A stretch of DNA of 64,000 nucleotides from Rhodoferax sp. BLA1 (GTDB lineage Bacteria; Pseudomonadota; Gammaproteobacteria; Burkholderiales; Burkholderiaceae_C), in assembly GCF_013416775.1 (NCBI RefSeq), contig NZ_SZVI01000009.1, positions 310,001 through 374,000 of the forward strand. The letters are read 5' to 3'. Of this stretch, positions 55,364-64,000 are shown one piece after another (the first letter of the stretch is position 1; each line of letters starts with the position of its first letter). Below the pieces are notes generated by a model. It saw only the letters and a list, made by a program, of their open reading frames with translations. It searched no databases and was not told where the DNA came from. The position numbers and the translations under genes are program-made.

Positions 55364-56293
55364 ATGAACCATAACGATAAATACACAGGTGTCTGGCCGG
55401 TCATGCTGACCCCGTTTGACGAACAGCGCAACATCGATTGGGCGTCGTTGGAAAAACTCATTGACTGGTACATCCAGGCGGGCGTGAATGGCTTGTTTGC
55501 CAACTGCCAGTCGAGCGAGATGTTTTTTCTCTCGGAAGCAGAGTCGCTGCAGCTGACACGTTTTGTGCTGGACTATGTCGATGGGCGTGTGCCGGTGGTG
55601 GCCTCCGGCCACACCGCCTGTGGCCTGCCGCAGCAGATCGACCAGGTGGGCCAGATGGCTGAGACCGGTGTGGACAGTGTGATCCTGATCAGCAACCGTC
55701 TGGCCTCGCCCAGCGAGGGAGACGATGTGGTGCTGGCCAATCTGCAGACCCTCACGGCGGCCATCCCCAGCACAGTAGGCCTGGGCATTTACGAATGCCC
55801 GCACCCCTACAAACGCCTGCTCTCGGACGAGGTGGTGAGCTGGTGCGCCCAGAGCGGGCGTTACACCTTCATCAAGGACACCTGCTGCCAGATCGAGAAG
55901 ATCCGCCAGCGTCTGGATCTCATCAAAGGCAGCCGTTTGCACATCGCCAATGCCAACGGCCAGACCCTGCTGGCCTCACTCCAGGCAGGCGCGCATGGCT
56001 ACAGCGGTGTGATGACCAACTTCCACCCCGAGTTGTATGTCTGGTTGTGTGACAACTGGGACACCGCGCCGGAGAGTGCACAGGTCGTCTCGGACTACCT
56101 GTCGGCCGCATCCCTGCTGGAGTACCTGGACTACCCGATCTGTGCCAAGGACTATCAGCTCAGCCTGGGCAACTTCAAATCGGTCGCCAGCCGCACCCGC
56201 GAAGCTGGCAATTACTACTCGGCACACTTTCAATCTACGGTGCAGCAAACACTGCGTCTGGGCGAAACATTGAAAAACCAGCTGGGCATCTGA
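55364..56293 (+). CDS. DapA/NanA-family aldolase or lyase
   Basis: A 309-residue TIM-barrel class I enzyme of the dihydrodipicolinate synthase/N-acetylneuraminate lyase family. The Schiff-base Lys171 lies in YTFIKDTCC, the catalytic Tyr in LGIYECPHP (about residue 143), and the N-terminus is GVWPVMLTPFDEQRNIDWASL. The GxxGE substrate motif of classical DapA is altered (GLFANCQSSE), arguing for a 2-keto-3-deoxy acid or another pyruvate-linked substrate rather than lysine synthesis. It lies in an operon with the kinase, isomerase and transporter. Confidence 0.83.
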   Translation: MNHNDKYTGVWPVMLTPFDEQRNIDWASLEKLIDWYIQAGVNGLFANCQSSEMFFLSEAESLQLTRFVLDYVDGRVPVVASGHTACGLPQQIDQVGQMAETGVDSVILISNRLASPSEGDDVVLANLQTLTAAIPSTVGLGIYECPHPYKRLLSDEVVSWCAQSGRYTFIKDTCCQIEKIRQRLDLIKGSRLHIANANGQTLLASLQAGAHGYSGVMTNFHPELYVWLCDNWDTAPESAQVVSDYLSAASLLEYLDYPICAKDYQLSLGNFKSVASRTREAGNYYSAHFQSTVQQTLRLGETLKNQLGI

Positions 56294-56339
56294 ACTGACA
56301 AAAAAAGCGGCAGTGACCACGAGACAATGGGTGCTTGAC

Positions 56340-57383
56340 ATGAAATCTATCAACTCTGAGAAGTGTTTTCTGCTGCCGCAGGACCATGGCTACTTCAACA
56401 ACTGCCATGCCTCCACCCTGGTGAAGTTACCCAATGGTGAACTGCTGGTGGCTTTTTTTGCGGGTGAGCGCGAAGGCGCAGGTGATGTGGCCATCTGGCT
56501 GGTGTCGACACGAGGCGGTGCCTGGCAAACGCCGTTGCGGTGCATCGCCGAGGACGGCTTGGCCCACTGGAACCCGGTCCTGCATGCCGAGGGCAACACG
56601 GTCTGGCTGTTCTACAAGGTGGGGCCAACCGTCCACAACTGGGTAACGCGCTGGACGGTGTCACTCGACGGCGGACAGACCTGGGCAGCTGTGCAGGAAC
56701 TGGTGCCCGGTGACAAGCTGCCACGCGGTCCCGTCAAGAACAAGCTGATCGTGATGAGCAACGGCGAGTGGCTGGCACCAGGTTCAATTGAAACAGAAGC
56801 CACCTGGGATGTGTTTGCCGACATCTCGGCCGACAAGGGACAAAGCTGGCACAAGGTGGATGTGCCGTTCACCCACCTGCAGCCTGTTAACGCGGGCAGC
56901 ACCGAAGTCTGGAGCGGACTGGCCGCCAATGCGTTATGGGAAACCGATGTCAAACGGGTGTTCCAGTGGGACGGTGTGATCCAGCCAACGCTTTGGGAGT
57001 CGGCGCCGGGCCAGGTCCACATGCTGATGCGCAGCACGCGCGGCTTCATCTACCGCAGTGATTCCAGCAACTATGGCCGCAGCTGGTGCGCCGCATATGC
57101 CACCGGTTTGCCCAACAACAACAGTGGCATCGACCTGGTGCGCTGTGACGGCGGGAGCCTCGCCCTGGTGTCCAACCCGGTGGCAGGCAACTGGGGGCGG
57201 CGTTACCCGATTTCCTTGTCACTGTCCAACGACAACGGAGCCAGCTGGACAACGGAGCTGGACATGGAAACACAGGAAGGCGAGTTTTCTTACCCGGCCA
57301 TCATTGCCGATGGTCGCCACGTGCACCTGAGCTACACCTGGAACCGGCGAAACATCGTGTACCAGCACCTGGTTTTGCCTTGA
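56340..57383 (+). CDS. Sialidase-like beta-propeller with Asp boxes
   Basis: A 347-residue six-bladed propeller protein with four Asp-box-like motifs (SLDGGQTW, SADKGQSW, SSNYGRSW, SNDNGASW). The family is exo-alpha-sialidase-like (BNR), but it has no signal peptide, so it would act in the cytoplasm on an imported compound. An N-terminal FRIP motif is not seen, arguing against a true sialidase. It sits between the lyase and the transporter genes. It may hydrolyse, isomerise or open an unsaturated or lactone intermediate; this is inference. Confidence 0.65.
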   Translation: MKSINSEKCFLLPQDHGYFNNCHASTLVKLPNGELLVAFFAGEREGAGDVAIWLVSTRGGAWQTPLRCIAEDGLAHWNPVLHAEGNTVWLFYKVGPTVHNWVTRWTVSLDGGQTWAAVQELVPGDKLPRGPVKNKLIVMSNGEWLAPGSIETEATWDVFADISADKGQSWHKVDVPFTHLQPVNAGSTEVWSGLAANALWETDVKRVFQWDGVIQPTLWESAPGQVHMLMRSTRGFIYRSDSSNYGRSWCAAYATGLPNNNSGIDLVRCDGGSLALVSNPVAGNWGRRYPISLSLSNDNGASWTTELDMETQEGEFSYPAIIADGRHVHLSYTWNRRNIVYQHLVLP

Positions 57384-57505
57384 ACACGCAGACAGCCAAG
57401 CTGACCACAAATTGAGAGATTGAACGATGAAGGTATGAGTTGTTTTGCTCGCTCCAAGTAGCAAAAAAAGAGAGAGAACTTTTTATCAAAGAAGGAGATC
57501 GCGTC

Positions 57506-58477
57506 ATGAGAAAAATGTCATTGGTGTTGGCCGCTGTGCTGTCGGTGGTGGTAGGGCAAAGTTTTGCCCAGACCCTGACTTACCCGACCAAAAACATCGA
57601 GGTGGTGATTCCCAAAAACCCGGGCGGGGGTACCGACACCTCCGCACGAACCCTGATCGAATACAGCAAAAACGCCATGCCCAAAGGCCTGATGTTTGTG
57701 CCTGACAACAAACCCGCTGGCAACGGTGTGGCTGGGTTGATCGAAGTGGCTCGGGCCAAGCCGGATGGCTACAAGCTGGTGATGACCACGGTTGAACTGG
57801 CGATGTTCCCGCATGAAGGCAAGTCGCCCGTCACCTACGCCGACTTCACACCGCTGGTGGCCGCCATTGCCGACCCGTGCGCCGTGGTGGTCAAGGCCGA
57901 CTCTCCTTACAAAACTCTCAAGGAATTTATTGACGCCACCAAAGCCAACCCCGGCAAGATCAAGATGGGCAATTCCGGCATGGGTGCGATCTATCATCTG
58001 GCCGCCCTCAACATCGAACGCAAGCTGAGTGTCAAGTTCAACCACATCCCCTACAACGAAGGCGTTGGCCCAGCTATTGCCTCGCTGGTGGGCGGACACA
58101 TTGACGCGGTCATCACCACCCCCGGTGCTGCCAAATCCCAGGTGGATGCTGGTGTCTTGCGCTTTCTGGGTGTGATGGACACCAAGCGTTTTGATCTATT
58201 CCCGAAAGTGCCTACCTTCCAGGAAGCGCTGGGGCAGGATCTGGGCTTGAACATGCGCGCCTGGGCCGTGTTGGCGGCACCCGCCAAGCTGCCTGCAAAC
58301 ATCACCAAAGAACTGGTTGCAGCATTTACCACCACGGTGAAATCGCCAGACTTCCAGGCTGCCATGATGAAACAAGGGATCATGCCGGTGGTGATTGCCG
58401 GTGATGCCGCTGCGGCCATGATGAAAGAAGACCACGACACCTATAAAGACCTGATCGAAGAGTCCAAGAAAAAATAA
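57506..58477 (+). CDS. Tripartite tricarboxylate transporter substrate-binding protein (Bug/TctC)
   Basis: A 323-residue periplasmic solute receptor. The signal peptide MRKMSLVLAAVLSVVVGQSFAQ is followed by YPTKNIEVVIPKNPGGGTDTSAR, the Bug carboxylate-binding loop, and ends KEDHDTYKDLIEESKKK. GAAGGAG precedes the ATG. Bug proteins bind organic acids such as citrate, aromatic acids or nicotinate; here the partner genes suggest a sugar acid. It is followed by the membrane subunits. An upstream in-frame start (57440) has no ribosome-binding site. Confidence 0.9.
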   Translation: MRKMSLVLAAVLSVVVGQSFAQTLTYPTKNIEVVIPKNPGGGTDTSARTLIEYSKNAMPKGLMFVPDNKPAGNGVAGLIEVARAKPDGYKLVMTTVELAMFPHEGKSPVTYADFTPLVAAIADPCAVVVKADSPYKTLKEFIDATKANPGKIKMGNSGMGAIYHLAALNIERKLSVKFNHIPYNEGVGPAIASLVGGHIDAVITTPGAAKSQVDAGVLRFLGVMDTKRFDLFPKVPTFQEALGQDLGLNMRAWAVLAAPAKLPANITKELVAAFTTTVKSPDFQAAMMKQGIMPVVIAGDAAAAMMKEDHDTYKDLIEESKKK

Positions 58478-58535
58478 ATTCTGATCAAACTGGCCCGGCT
58501 GCGCTGTTGCCGGGCCAGCATAAAGAGGATTCAAC

Positions 58536-58997
58536 ATGAAGAAATACAACTTGGTCGTGGCGGCAGTCTCGGTGCTGCTGGGTCTGCTGATTATTTACCT
58601 CAGCCGCAATCTTGCCGGCTGGGATGACAACGGTGTCCCGGGCGAGAACTACTGGCCAAGCATCATCGCTTACCTGTTTGTGGGCCTGGGTGTGCTGCAG
58701 TTCCTGGAGGTTTGGCTGTCTCCACACATCAACAAAGACAAGACCGTGGATCTGGGCTCTGCGGTGGTTCGCAAAGCCTACTTGGCTGCAGCGGTTTCGG
58801 TGGTTTACGGGGGACTGTTAACAGCGGCTGGTTTTGTGCTGGCCACACTGGCCTTTGTTCCGACGATGAACCTGTTGATGGGGGAGCGTCGCTTGTGGGC
58901 TTCCGCGCTGCTTGCTGTTGGGGTGGTCGGGGTCATTTACGTCTTCTTTGCCCTCGTCTTCAACACCACGTTGCCGACCTCGGTGTTTCTTGAATAA
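58536..58997 (+). CDS. Tripartite tricarboxylate transporter small membrane subunit (TctB-like)
   Basis: A 153-residue protein with four hydrophobic segments (about residues 5-22, 45-62, 80-105, 120-145), the TctB plan. AGAGGA precedes the ATG. It lies between the TctC and TctA homologues with short spacings (58 and 17 bases). Confidence 0.85.
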   Translation: MKKYNLVVAAVSVLLGLLIIYLSRNLAGWDDNGVPGENYWPSIIAYLFVGLGVLQFLEVWLSPHINKDKTVDLGSAVVRKAYLAAAVSVVYGGLLTAAGFVLATLAFVPTMNLLMGERRLWASALLAVGVVGVIYVFFALVFNTTLPTSVFLE

Positions 58998-59014
58998 ACA
59001 ACGACGGTGAAACC

Positions 59015-60547
59015 ATGAACGATATTCTTTCTGCCTTCTCGGTCGTCTTCAGCTTCAACGCCATGCTGATGATTTTTCTGGGCACACTGGCTGGCGTCAT
59101 CATCGGCGCCCTGCCCGGACTCACCGTCAACATGGGTATTGCCTTGTTGATGCCTCTGACCTTCTCCTTCCAGGGTATGACCGGTATCCTGATGCTGCTG
59201 GGTGTGTATTGCGGCGCCATTTATGGCGGCTCGATCTCCGCCATCCTGATCAACACACCGGGCACCCCTGCGTCTGCGGCCACCATCCTCGATGGTTACC
59301 CGATGGCGATGAAAGGGGAAGCTGGCCGCGCACTGGGTCTGTCCACTACCTCGTCGGTCTTTGGCGGCGTCTTCAGCACCATCTGCCTGATCCTGATCTC
59401 GCCACTGCTGGCCAAGGTGGCCGTGGGGCTGTCGGCACCCGAGTACTTTGCGCTGGCTGTGTTTGGCATCAGCATCATCACCAGCGTCTCGTCCCACTCG
59501 ATCATCAAAGGCCTGATGGGTGGCTGCCTGGGTCTGGCGATTGCCACTGTGGGTCTGGATCCGATGACCGCTGGTTTCCGCTTCACCTTTGATTCGGTTT
59601 ACCTGATGGGTGGCATTTCCTTTGTGCCGATTCTGGTGGGGCTGTTCGCCTTTTCACAAGGCATGATCAGCATGGAAGACAACTTCCGGGGTGGCGAAAA
59701 CCGCAAGGTGCAGGTGGCCATCAAACGGATTCTGCCAACCTGGGCCGACCTGAAACGCGTGTTCCCGACGCAACTGCGCTCCTCGGCCATTGGCACCGTC
59801 ATCGGGGCCATTCCAGGCACCGGCGGCGACATTGCCTCTTACATCTCCTACACCGAAGCCAAACGCTGGTCCAAACACCCCGAGGAATTTGGCCACGGCT
59901 CGATTGAAGGCACCTCGGCGCCTGAAGCCGGTGCCAACGCAGTTGCCGGGGGTGCCATGGTGCCATTGATGACCTTGGGCATACCGGGAGACGGCGCCAC
60001 CGCCATCATGATGGGTGCCTTCATGGTGCAAGGCTTGTCACTCGGCCCACTGTTGTTCACTGAACATCCGGTGGAAGTCAACACCATCTTCATCGGCCTG
60101 TTGGTTGCCAACATCGTGATGGGCTGTATTGGTTTTGCCGGTTTGCGGCTGTCTACCAAGATCATGGATGTGCCACGCCGGGTTTTGGTGCCGATCATCC
60201 TGACACTGTGCGCCGTGGGCTCCTACTCGGTGAACCACACCATGATTGACGTGTTTGTCATGATGGCGGCGGGTGTGCTCGGTTACATCCTGATCAAGCT
60301 GGACTTCTCGATGTCGCCCATCGTGATCGGGATCATTCTGGGGCCGATGGCGGAAACCAATCTGCGCCGCACACTGGCCATGTCCAACGGTGACTACTCG
60401 GTGTTTTTCACCCGTCCGATCTGCCTGAGCTTCCTGGTCATCGCGGTGTTCACGCTGTTCATTCCCATCGTGGGTCCGAGAGTCTGGGCCTGGTGGAAAA
60501 AACGCAGCAACGGCCCGGTCCTCGCCCAGGTCAACTCACCCGAATAA
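59015..60547 (+). CDS. Tripartite tricarboxylate transporter large membrane subunit (TctA-like)
   Basis: A 510-residue polytopic permease with about 12 membrane segments and the two characteristic motifs: GALPGLTVNMGIALLMPLTF (residues 32-51), and in the second half GAIPGTGGDIASYISYTEAKRWSKHPEEFGHG. With TctC and TctB it forms a sodium- or proton-driven secondary uptake system. It is the last gene of the cluster, followed by a terminator. Confidence 0.92.
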   Translation: MNDILSAFSVVFSFNAMLMIFLGTLAGVIIGALPGLTVNMGIALLMPLTFSFQGMTGILMLLGVYCGAIYGGSISAILINTPGTPASAATILDGYPMAMKGEAGRALGLSTTSSVFGGVFSTICLILISPLLAKVAVGLSAPEYFALAVFGISIITSVSSHSIIKGLMGGCLGLAIATVGLDPMTAGFRFTFDSVYLMGGISFVPILVGLFAFSQGMISMEDNFRGGENRKVQVAIKRILPTWADLKRVFPTQLRSSAIGTVIGAIPGTGGDIASYISYTEAKRWSKHPEEFGHGSIEGTSAPEAGANAVAGGAMVPLMTLGIPGDGATAIMMGAFMVQGLSLGPLLFTEHPVEVNTIFIGLLVANIVMGCIGFAGLRLSTKIMDVPRRVLVPIILTLCAVGSYSVNHTMIDVFVMMAAGVLGYILIKLDFSMSPIVIGIILGPMAETNLRRTLAMSNGDYSVFFTRPICLSFLVIAVFTLFIPIVGPRVWAWWKKRSNGPVLAQVNSPE

Positions 60548-60585
60548 CACAGCAGGCGGTGTCGTCACTGCCTGTTGTACCCAGC

Positions 60586-60615
60586 AAAAAGCGGCCGTTC
60601 TGGCCGCTTTTTTTT
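60586..60615. terminator. Terminator between tctA and the LacI gene
   Basis: AAAAAGCGGCC-GTTCT-GGCCGCTTTTTTTT, an 11-bp stem with A/T tails on both sides; usable by both convergent genes. Confidence 0.88.
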
Positions 60616-60644
60616 GCGCTGAGGAGGAGCTGCTCTGAGCGTCT

Positions 60645-61655
60645 TCAGGCCTTGCGGCTGCGCCAGTGCAAATGGGCGGGCACGGTCTGGGAAACCGGTG
60701 TCTGTTTGTTGATCAAGCCAATCAGGCCTGCCAGCGTGGCCTGGGCCAGGGCCTGGCTGTCCTGCTCGATCGAATCTATTTTCAGAGGCAGGCAGTCCAG
60801 CAGCGAGTGGTCATCAAAAGTGATGATGCGCTGCGGAGCAATGCTGAAATGCTGGTTGTGGCTGATAAAGGCCAGCGCCCCCTCCAACAGCGTCATCGAC
60901 CCGGTGAACAACACGCGCGGATAACGCCCCAGCTCTTGATAACAATCCTGCATCATCGCGTAACCACTGCTGCGGCGGTAGTCCCGCGCACGTACCCAGC
61001 CAGGCTGCTCCTCCAGGCCAGCCGAAGCCAGGGCCGCACGAAACCCTTTGAGCCGGTCGATGCTGGGAGACAGATAGGGTTGCCCGCCAAAGTAATACGC
61101 CTCACCGGCACCGTCCTTGAGCGCGTCAGAGACCATGTCGGTCACCGCGCCGGTGGCGTCTGTGATCACATGGGTCAAGAACTTGTCGTTCACCCGACGG
61201 TCGGCCAGACACAAGGGCAAACGTGTACGCCATTTGAGGTAAACCTTGGGGTCGGGAGAACAGGGCATGACCATCAAGCCATCCACCTGCCTGGCAATCA
61301 GATGTTCAATACCCGCGCGTTCCTGTTCAGGGTCATCGTTGCTCGACACCACCAGCAACTGGTAACCAGCCTGGTGACAAATCGGCTCCATCGCCTGCGC
61401 CAGACTGGCCAAGGCCAAGTTGGTCAATTCGGGAATCACCAGACCCAGTGTGTTGCTGTAACCCGAGCGCAAGGCCCGCGCCGAGTGGGAAGGCTGGAAA
61501 TTGGTTTTCTGGGCAGCCTCCAACACACGCTGTTGGGTGGCTGCCGCAATCCGGAACTCCTTGGCGCGACCATTGAGCACCATGCTGGCGGTGGTGCGGG
61601 AGACACCCGCCATGCTGGCGATGTCATGGATGGTCAGGCGTGTGTAGTCGCTCAT
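60645..61655 (-). CDS. LacI-family transcriptional regulator
   Basis: A 336-residue repressor. The HTH is LTIHDIASMAGVSRTTASMVLNG (residues 7-29), with the hinge helix beyond; the periplasmic-binding-like effector domain has LGLVIPELTNLALASLAQAME and FTGSMTLLEGALAFISHNQ. It converges with tctA and most likely represses the FGGY kinase promoter through the palindrome at 52021-52036. Its own upstream region has AGAGC-AC-GCTCT (about 61705), a possible autoregulatory site. Confidence 0.88.
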   Translation of the reverse strand: MSDYTRLTIHDIASMAGVSRTTASMVLNGRAKEFRIAAATQQRVLEAAQKTNFQPSHSARALRSGYSNTLGLVIPELTNLALASLAQAMEPICHQAGYQLLVVSSNDDPEQERAGIEHLIARQVDGLMVMPCSPDPKVYLKWRTRLPLCLADRRVNDKFLTHVITDATGAVTDMVSDALKDGAGEAYYFGGQPYLSPSIDRLKGFRAALASAGLEEQPGWVRARDYRRSSGYAMMQDCYQELGRYPRVLFTGSMTLLEGALAFISHNQHFSIAPQRIITFDDHSLLDCLPLKIDSIEQDSQALAQATLAGLIGLINKQTPVSQTVPAHLHWRSRKA

Positions 61656-61819
61656 GGGACGGTGTTTGGTGACAGATCAACAGCCGCTGTTTTGGCAATA
61701 CTTAGAGCACGCTCTGAAGGCTTTTCCCTAGGGACTCTACCACAGGCAGACCCCAAAAACCGGCTTTGCGGTGGGCAAAAAAGCCCGCTTTGACACCACA
61801 TCTGGCTGGCCAAACAAGT

Positions 61820-63286
61820 TCACCGAGTGCAGCCCTCCAGAAAGCTGAAGATGGCCGGGTCGTCACAAAAAATGACGTTAAAACGTATCCAGGCACTGGT
61901 GCGCAAATCCGGGCTGAACAGGTGCCCGGGGCCCAGCAAAATGTCCTGTTCAGCCGCTTTGTAAGCCAGCTCCGCCGAGTCCTGCAGCGCTGGATGCCTG
62001 GCCCACAAGAAGATGCCGGCCTTGGGTTCACAAAATATCTCAAACCCGGCCTTGAGCAAGAGGGAGGCGGTGGCCACATGGGCCTTGGCGAGGCGTTCGC
62101 GCAGACCCTTGACATGTTTGCGACAGCGGCCATCGGTCAATGCACCGTGAGCCAGGCGTTCACTGAACTCGCTGGAGGTCAAACCCGAAATCATCTTGAG
62201 CTGGGCCAGATCTTCCAGCAGGTCCGGGCTGGCCGCCACATAACCGACCCGGATATTAGGTGAAATGGTTTTGGAGAAACTGCTGATGTAGATGACGCGG
62301 TTGAGTTGGTCCAGACTGGCCAGGGACGGACGAGGCTCCGGGTCCAGATCGGCGTAGATGTCGTTCTCGACCACCAGAAAGTTGTGTTTGTCAGCCAGCT
62401 GCATCACCCGGTGCAGATGCGAGAGCTGGGCAATCGATCCCGTCGGGCTGTGCAGCCGTGGCTGGGTGAAAAACACCTTGGGTTGTTCTTCGACCACCAG
62501 CCGCTCCAACTCGGCCAGATCGTAGCCGTTAGGTGTGCGTGGCACACCAATCAGGCGCGCGCCCAGGAACCGCAGTGAAAACAGCAGGTTCGGATAACCC
62601 GGGTCATCCACCAGCACCGCGTCGCCCGGGCGTATCAGTCTGCGCGCCACCAAGTCCATGGCCTGGCTGGAGCCCTGGGTCAATAACACCTGCTCGGGCG
62701 GCACCGAAATTTCCTGCTCGGCCAACATCTCACACACCAGTTGGCGCAAAGGTGGGTATCCCTTGGGTTCACCATAACCACTGAGCTCCGTCTCTTCGGT
62801 GGCCAGACTGCGCAGCGCCCGGCGCACGCCGTCCTGAAACAACCAGTCCCCCGGCAGCCAGCCGCAGCCCGGCTTCAGCCGCAGTGCCCGGTTCTCAAAA
62901 ATGCGGCGCAGGTACCACATCGAATCAAAGTTGAAGTTCGGGCCGTCACCTGCCACCGCCGCCACCGACAGCGGTCGGTTCTTGACAAAAAAACCCGAAT
63001 GCGGCCGGGAAGAGAAATAACCCTGGGCCACCAGACGGTCATACGCATCGACCACGGTGAACACACTCACATTGTGGGCGTGGGCAAACTGGCGGATGGA
63101 CGGTGCCTTGGAGCCGGGCCGCAGTGAGCCGTCTTCGATGTCAGCGCGAAAACCTGCCACGATCTGCAGGACCAGGGGGGTGGAACTCTGGGGGTTCAGT
63201 GTCAACATGAGCAATCTGTTGGGTGAGCGGACGACGGCCACATTGTCCAGGCTCGTGCCCCGATACGGTGTGTTCAATGTGTGCAT
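61820..63286 (-). CDS. MocR/GabR-type regulator with aminotransferase domain
   Basis: About 488 residues from the chosen Met (MHTLNTPYRGTSLDNVAVVR); a later Met at 63208 is equally possible, and a longer upstream frame is improbable. The N-terminal GntR winged helix has GFRADIEDGSLRPGSKAPSIRQFAHAHNVSVFTVVDAYDRLVAQGYF. A class I PLP fold follows (GYGEPKGYPPLRQLVCEMLAEQ; VDDPGYPNLLFSLR; SSFSKTISPNIRVGYV with the PLP Lys). It lies divergent from gabT, so it likely activates gabT in response to GABA or a related amine. Confidence 0.87.
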   Translation of the reverse strand: MHTLNTPYRGTSLDNVAVVRSPNRLLMLTLNPQSSTPLVLQIVAGFRADIEDGSLRPGSKAPSIRQFAHAHNVSVFTVVDAYDRLVAQGYFSSRPHSGFFVKNRPLSVAAVAGDGPNFNFDSMWYLRRIFENRALRLKPGCGWLPGDWLFQDGVRRALRSLATEETELSGYGEPKGYPPLRQLVCEMLAEQEISVPPEQVLLTQGSSQAMDLVARRLIRPGDAVLVDDPGYPNLLFSLRFLGARLIGVPRTPNGYDLAELERLVVEEQPKVFFTQPRLHSPTGSIAQLSHLHRVMQLADKHNFLVVENDIYADLDPEPRPSLASLDQLNRVIYISSFSKTISPNIRVGYVAASPDLLEDLAQLKMISGLTSSEFSERLAHGALTDGRCRKHVKGLRERLAKAHVATASLLLKAGFEIFCEPKAGIFLWARHPALQDSAELAYKAAEQDILLGPGHLFSPDLRTSAWIRFNVIFCDDPAIFSFLEGCTR

Positions 63287-63332
63287 CCAAAGGAAATAGC
63301 GCGGCCTGTGCCAAGTGTGTTTGTCATAGGGT

Positions 63333-63424
63333 TGCACTGTATTGTGTGCGGGACCTGCACAGTACATCCTCAAAATAAGCCTGACTGTATATGGTTGATC
63401 CAGATCAACAACTCTACAGTGCAT
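63333..63424. promoter_or_regulatory. Operator cluster between the MocR gene and gabT
   Basis: TGCACTGTAT (63333-63342) and its inverse TACAGTGCAT (63415-63424) flank two more related words, TGCACAGTAC (63356) and GACTGTATAT (63383). Four ACTGTA/ACAGTA sites within 92 bases fit the multi-site binding of MocR-type dimers. Confidence 0.5.
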
Positions 63425-63463
63425 CAACTGTGTTTTCTAAATCACCCACTGCTTAGGAGAAGT

Positions 63464-64000
63464 ATGTTGACCAAAACCCTCAAAACCAATGCCGACCTGA
63501 TGGCCCGCCGCAGAGCCGCCATTCCCCGTGGTGTGGGTCAAAGCCACGAAGTGTTCATTGCGCGGGCCGAGAACGCCGAAATCTGGGACGTGGAGGGCAC
63601 ACGCTACATCGACTTTGCCGGTGGTATTGCGGTACTCAACACCGGCCATGGTCGCCCCGAGATCAAGGAAGCCGTCAAGGCGCAGATCGACCTGTTCACC
63701 CACACCTGCTTCCAGGTGCTGGCCTACGAGTCGTATGTGGAACTGGCCGAACGTTTCAACGCCCTGGCGCCCGGCGACTTTGCCAAAAAGACGCTGTTCT
63801 TGACCACCGGTGCCGAGGCCGTGGAAAACGCGATCAAGATCGCCCGCTCACACACCAAACGCAGCGCGGTGATTGCCTTCACCAGCGGCTACCACGGCCG
63901 CACCCTGCTCACCCTGGGGCTGACCGGCAAGGTGGCACCGTACAAAACCGGCTTTGGCCCCTTCCCTGGCGAAATTTTTCACGCCCAGTTCCCTAACGAA
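63464..64000 (+). CDS. gabT: 4-aminobutyrate aminotransferase, N-terminal part (cut by window edge)
   Basis: The first 179 codons of a class III PLP aminotransferase that transfers the amino group of GABA to 2-oxoglutarate, giving succinate semialdehyde. AGGAGA lies before the ATG. Visible: MLTKTLKTNADLMARRRAAIPRG, IDFAGGIAVLNTGHGRP, the PLP-phosphate motif LFLTTGAEAVENAIKIAR, and the aromatic-His ring motif SGYHGRT. The catalytic Lys lies beyond the window. Divergent from the MocR-type regulator, as in known gab systems. Confidence 0.93.
   Translation, partial: MLTKTLKTNADLMARRRAAIPRGVGQSHEVFIARAENAEIWDVEGTRYIDFAGGIAVLNTGHGRPEIKEAVKAQIDLFTHTCFQVLAYESYVELAERFNALAPGDFAKKTLFLTTGAEAVENAIKIARSHTKRSAVIAFTSGYHGRTLLTLGLTGKVAPYKTGFGPFPGEIFHAQFPNE

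Overview
The window looks like a chromosomal segment of a betaproteobacterium of the family Comamonadaceae, most likely Rhodoferax or a close relative. This is inferred from gene content and order: uvrB divergent from an aromatic aminotransferase, an ilvBHC-pssA-leuA cluster, glnB next to glutamine-dependent nadE, an intracellular PHB depolymerase followed by RsxB, and a periplasmic high-potential iron-sulfur protein. A short palindromic repeat built on GCCCTTAT...ATAAGGGC also fits; from memory such repeats are common in this family.

Layout. 1-5.2 kb: iscR start with its own IscR-type operator, uvrB, a small membrane protein, an aminotransferase and a DUF2520 protein. 5.3-7.5 kb: phaZ (with a PhaR-like palindrome in its promoter) and rsxB. 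7.5-15.4 kb: a propionyl-CoA/methylmalonyl-CoA operon (methylmalonyl-CoA mutase, GNAT, meaB, pccB, pccA, VOC/epimerase) with a divergent GntR regulator. 16.2-20 kb: tRNA-Arg, tRNA-Pro, the N-degron transferases aat-bpt, an IclR regulator and PBP7. 20-26 kb: branched-chain amino acid genes, with a probable leucine attenuator (17-residue leader peptide plus terminator) ahead of leuA. 26-31.4 kb: RDD protein, glnB, nadE, an acyltransferase and MtfA.

31.4-44.8 kb: an integrated element next to the tmRNA gene. It has a P4-type integrase, 45-bp near-identical attachment-like repeats at both ends, paired 10-bp putative integrase arm sites near both ends, a primase-helicase (PriCT-2/Toprim/DUF927), RadC, AlpA, small HTH regulators, two iteron clusters, two perfect DnaA boxes, and a single phage gene: a tail tape-measure protein. 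No capsid, portal, terminase or other tail genes are visible. The layout resembles a P4-like phage satellite that brings only its own tail ruler; this is the most unusual object in the window.

44.8-51.7 kb: ssrA (tag ANDERFALAA), gph, ubiG, HiPIP, a PfkB-family adenosine kinase, ferredoxin-NADP reductase and alaS. 52-61.7 kb: a catabolic cluster without an obvious textbook match (FGGY kinase, FucI-type isomerase, DapA-family lyase, Asp-box beta-propeller, tripartite tricarboxylate transporter TctCBA, LacI regulator), with a LacI-type operator over the promoter of the first gene. 61.8-64 kb: a MocR-type regulator divergent from gabT, which runs off the window.

The palindromic repeat recurs nine times between 0.3 and 50.3 kb. 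In at least nadE, alaS and the acyltransferase, and probably rsxB, it lies inside the reading frame and is translated. No CRISPR array, rRNA or complete insertion sequence was seen.
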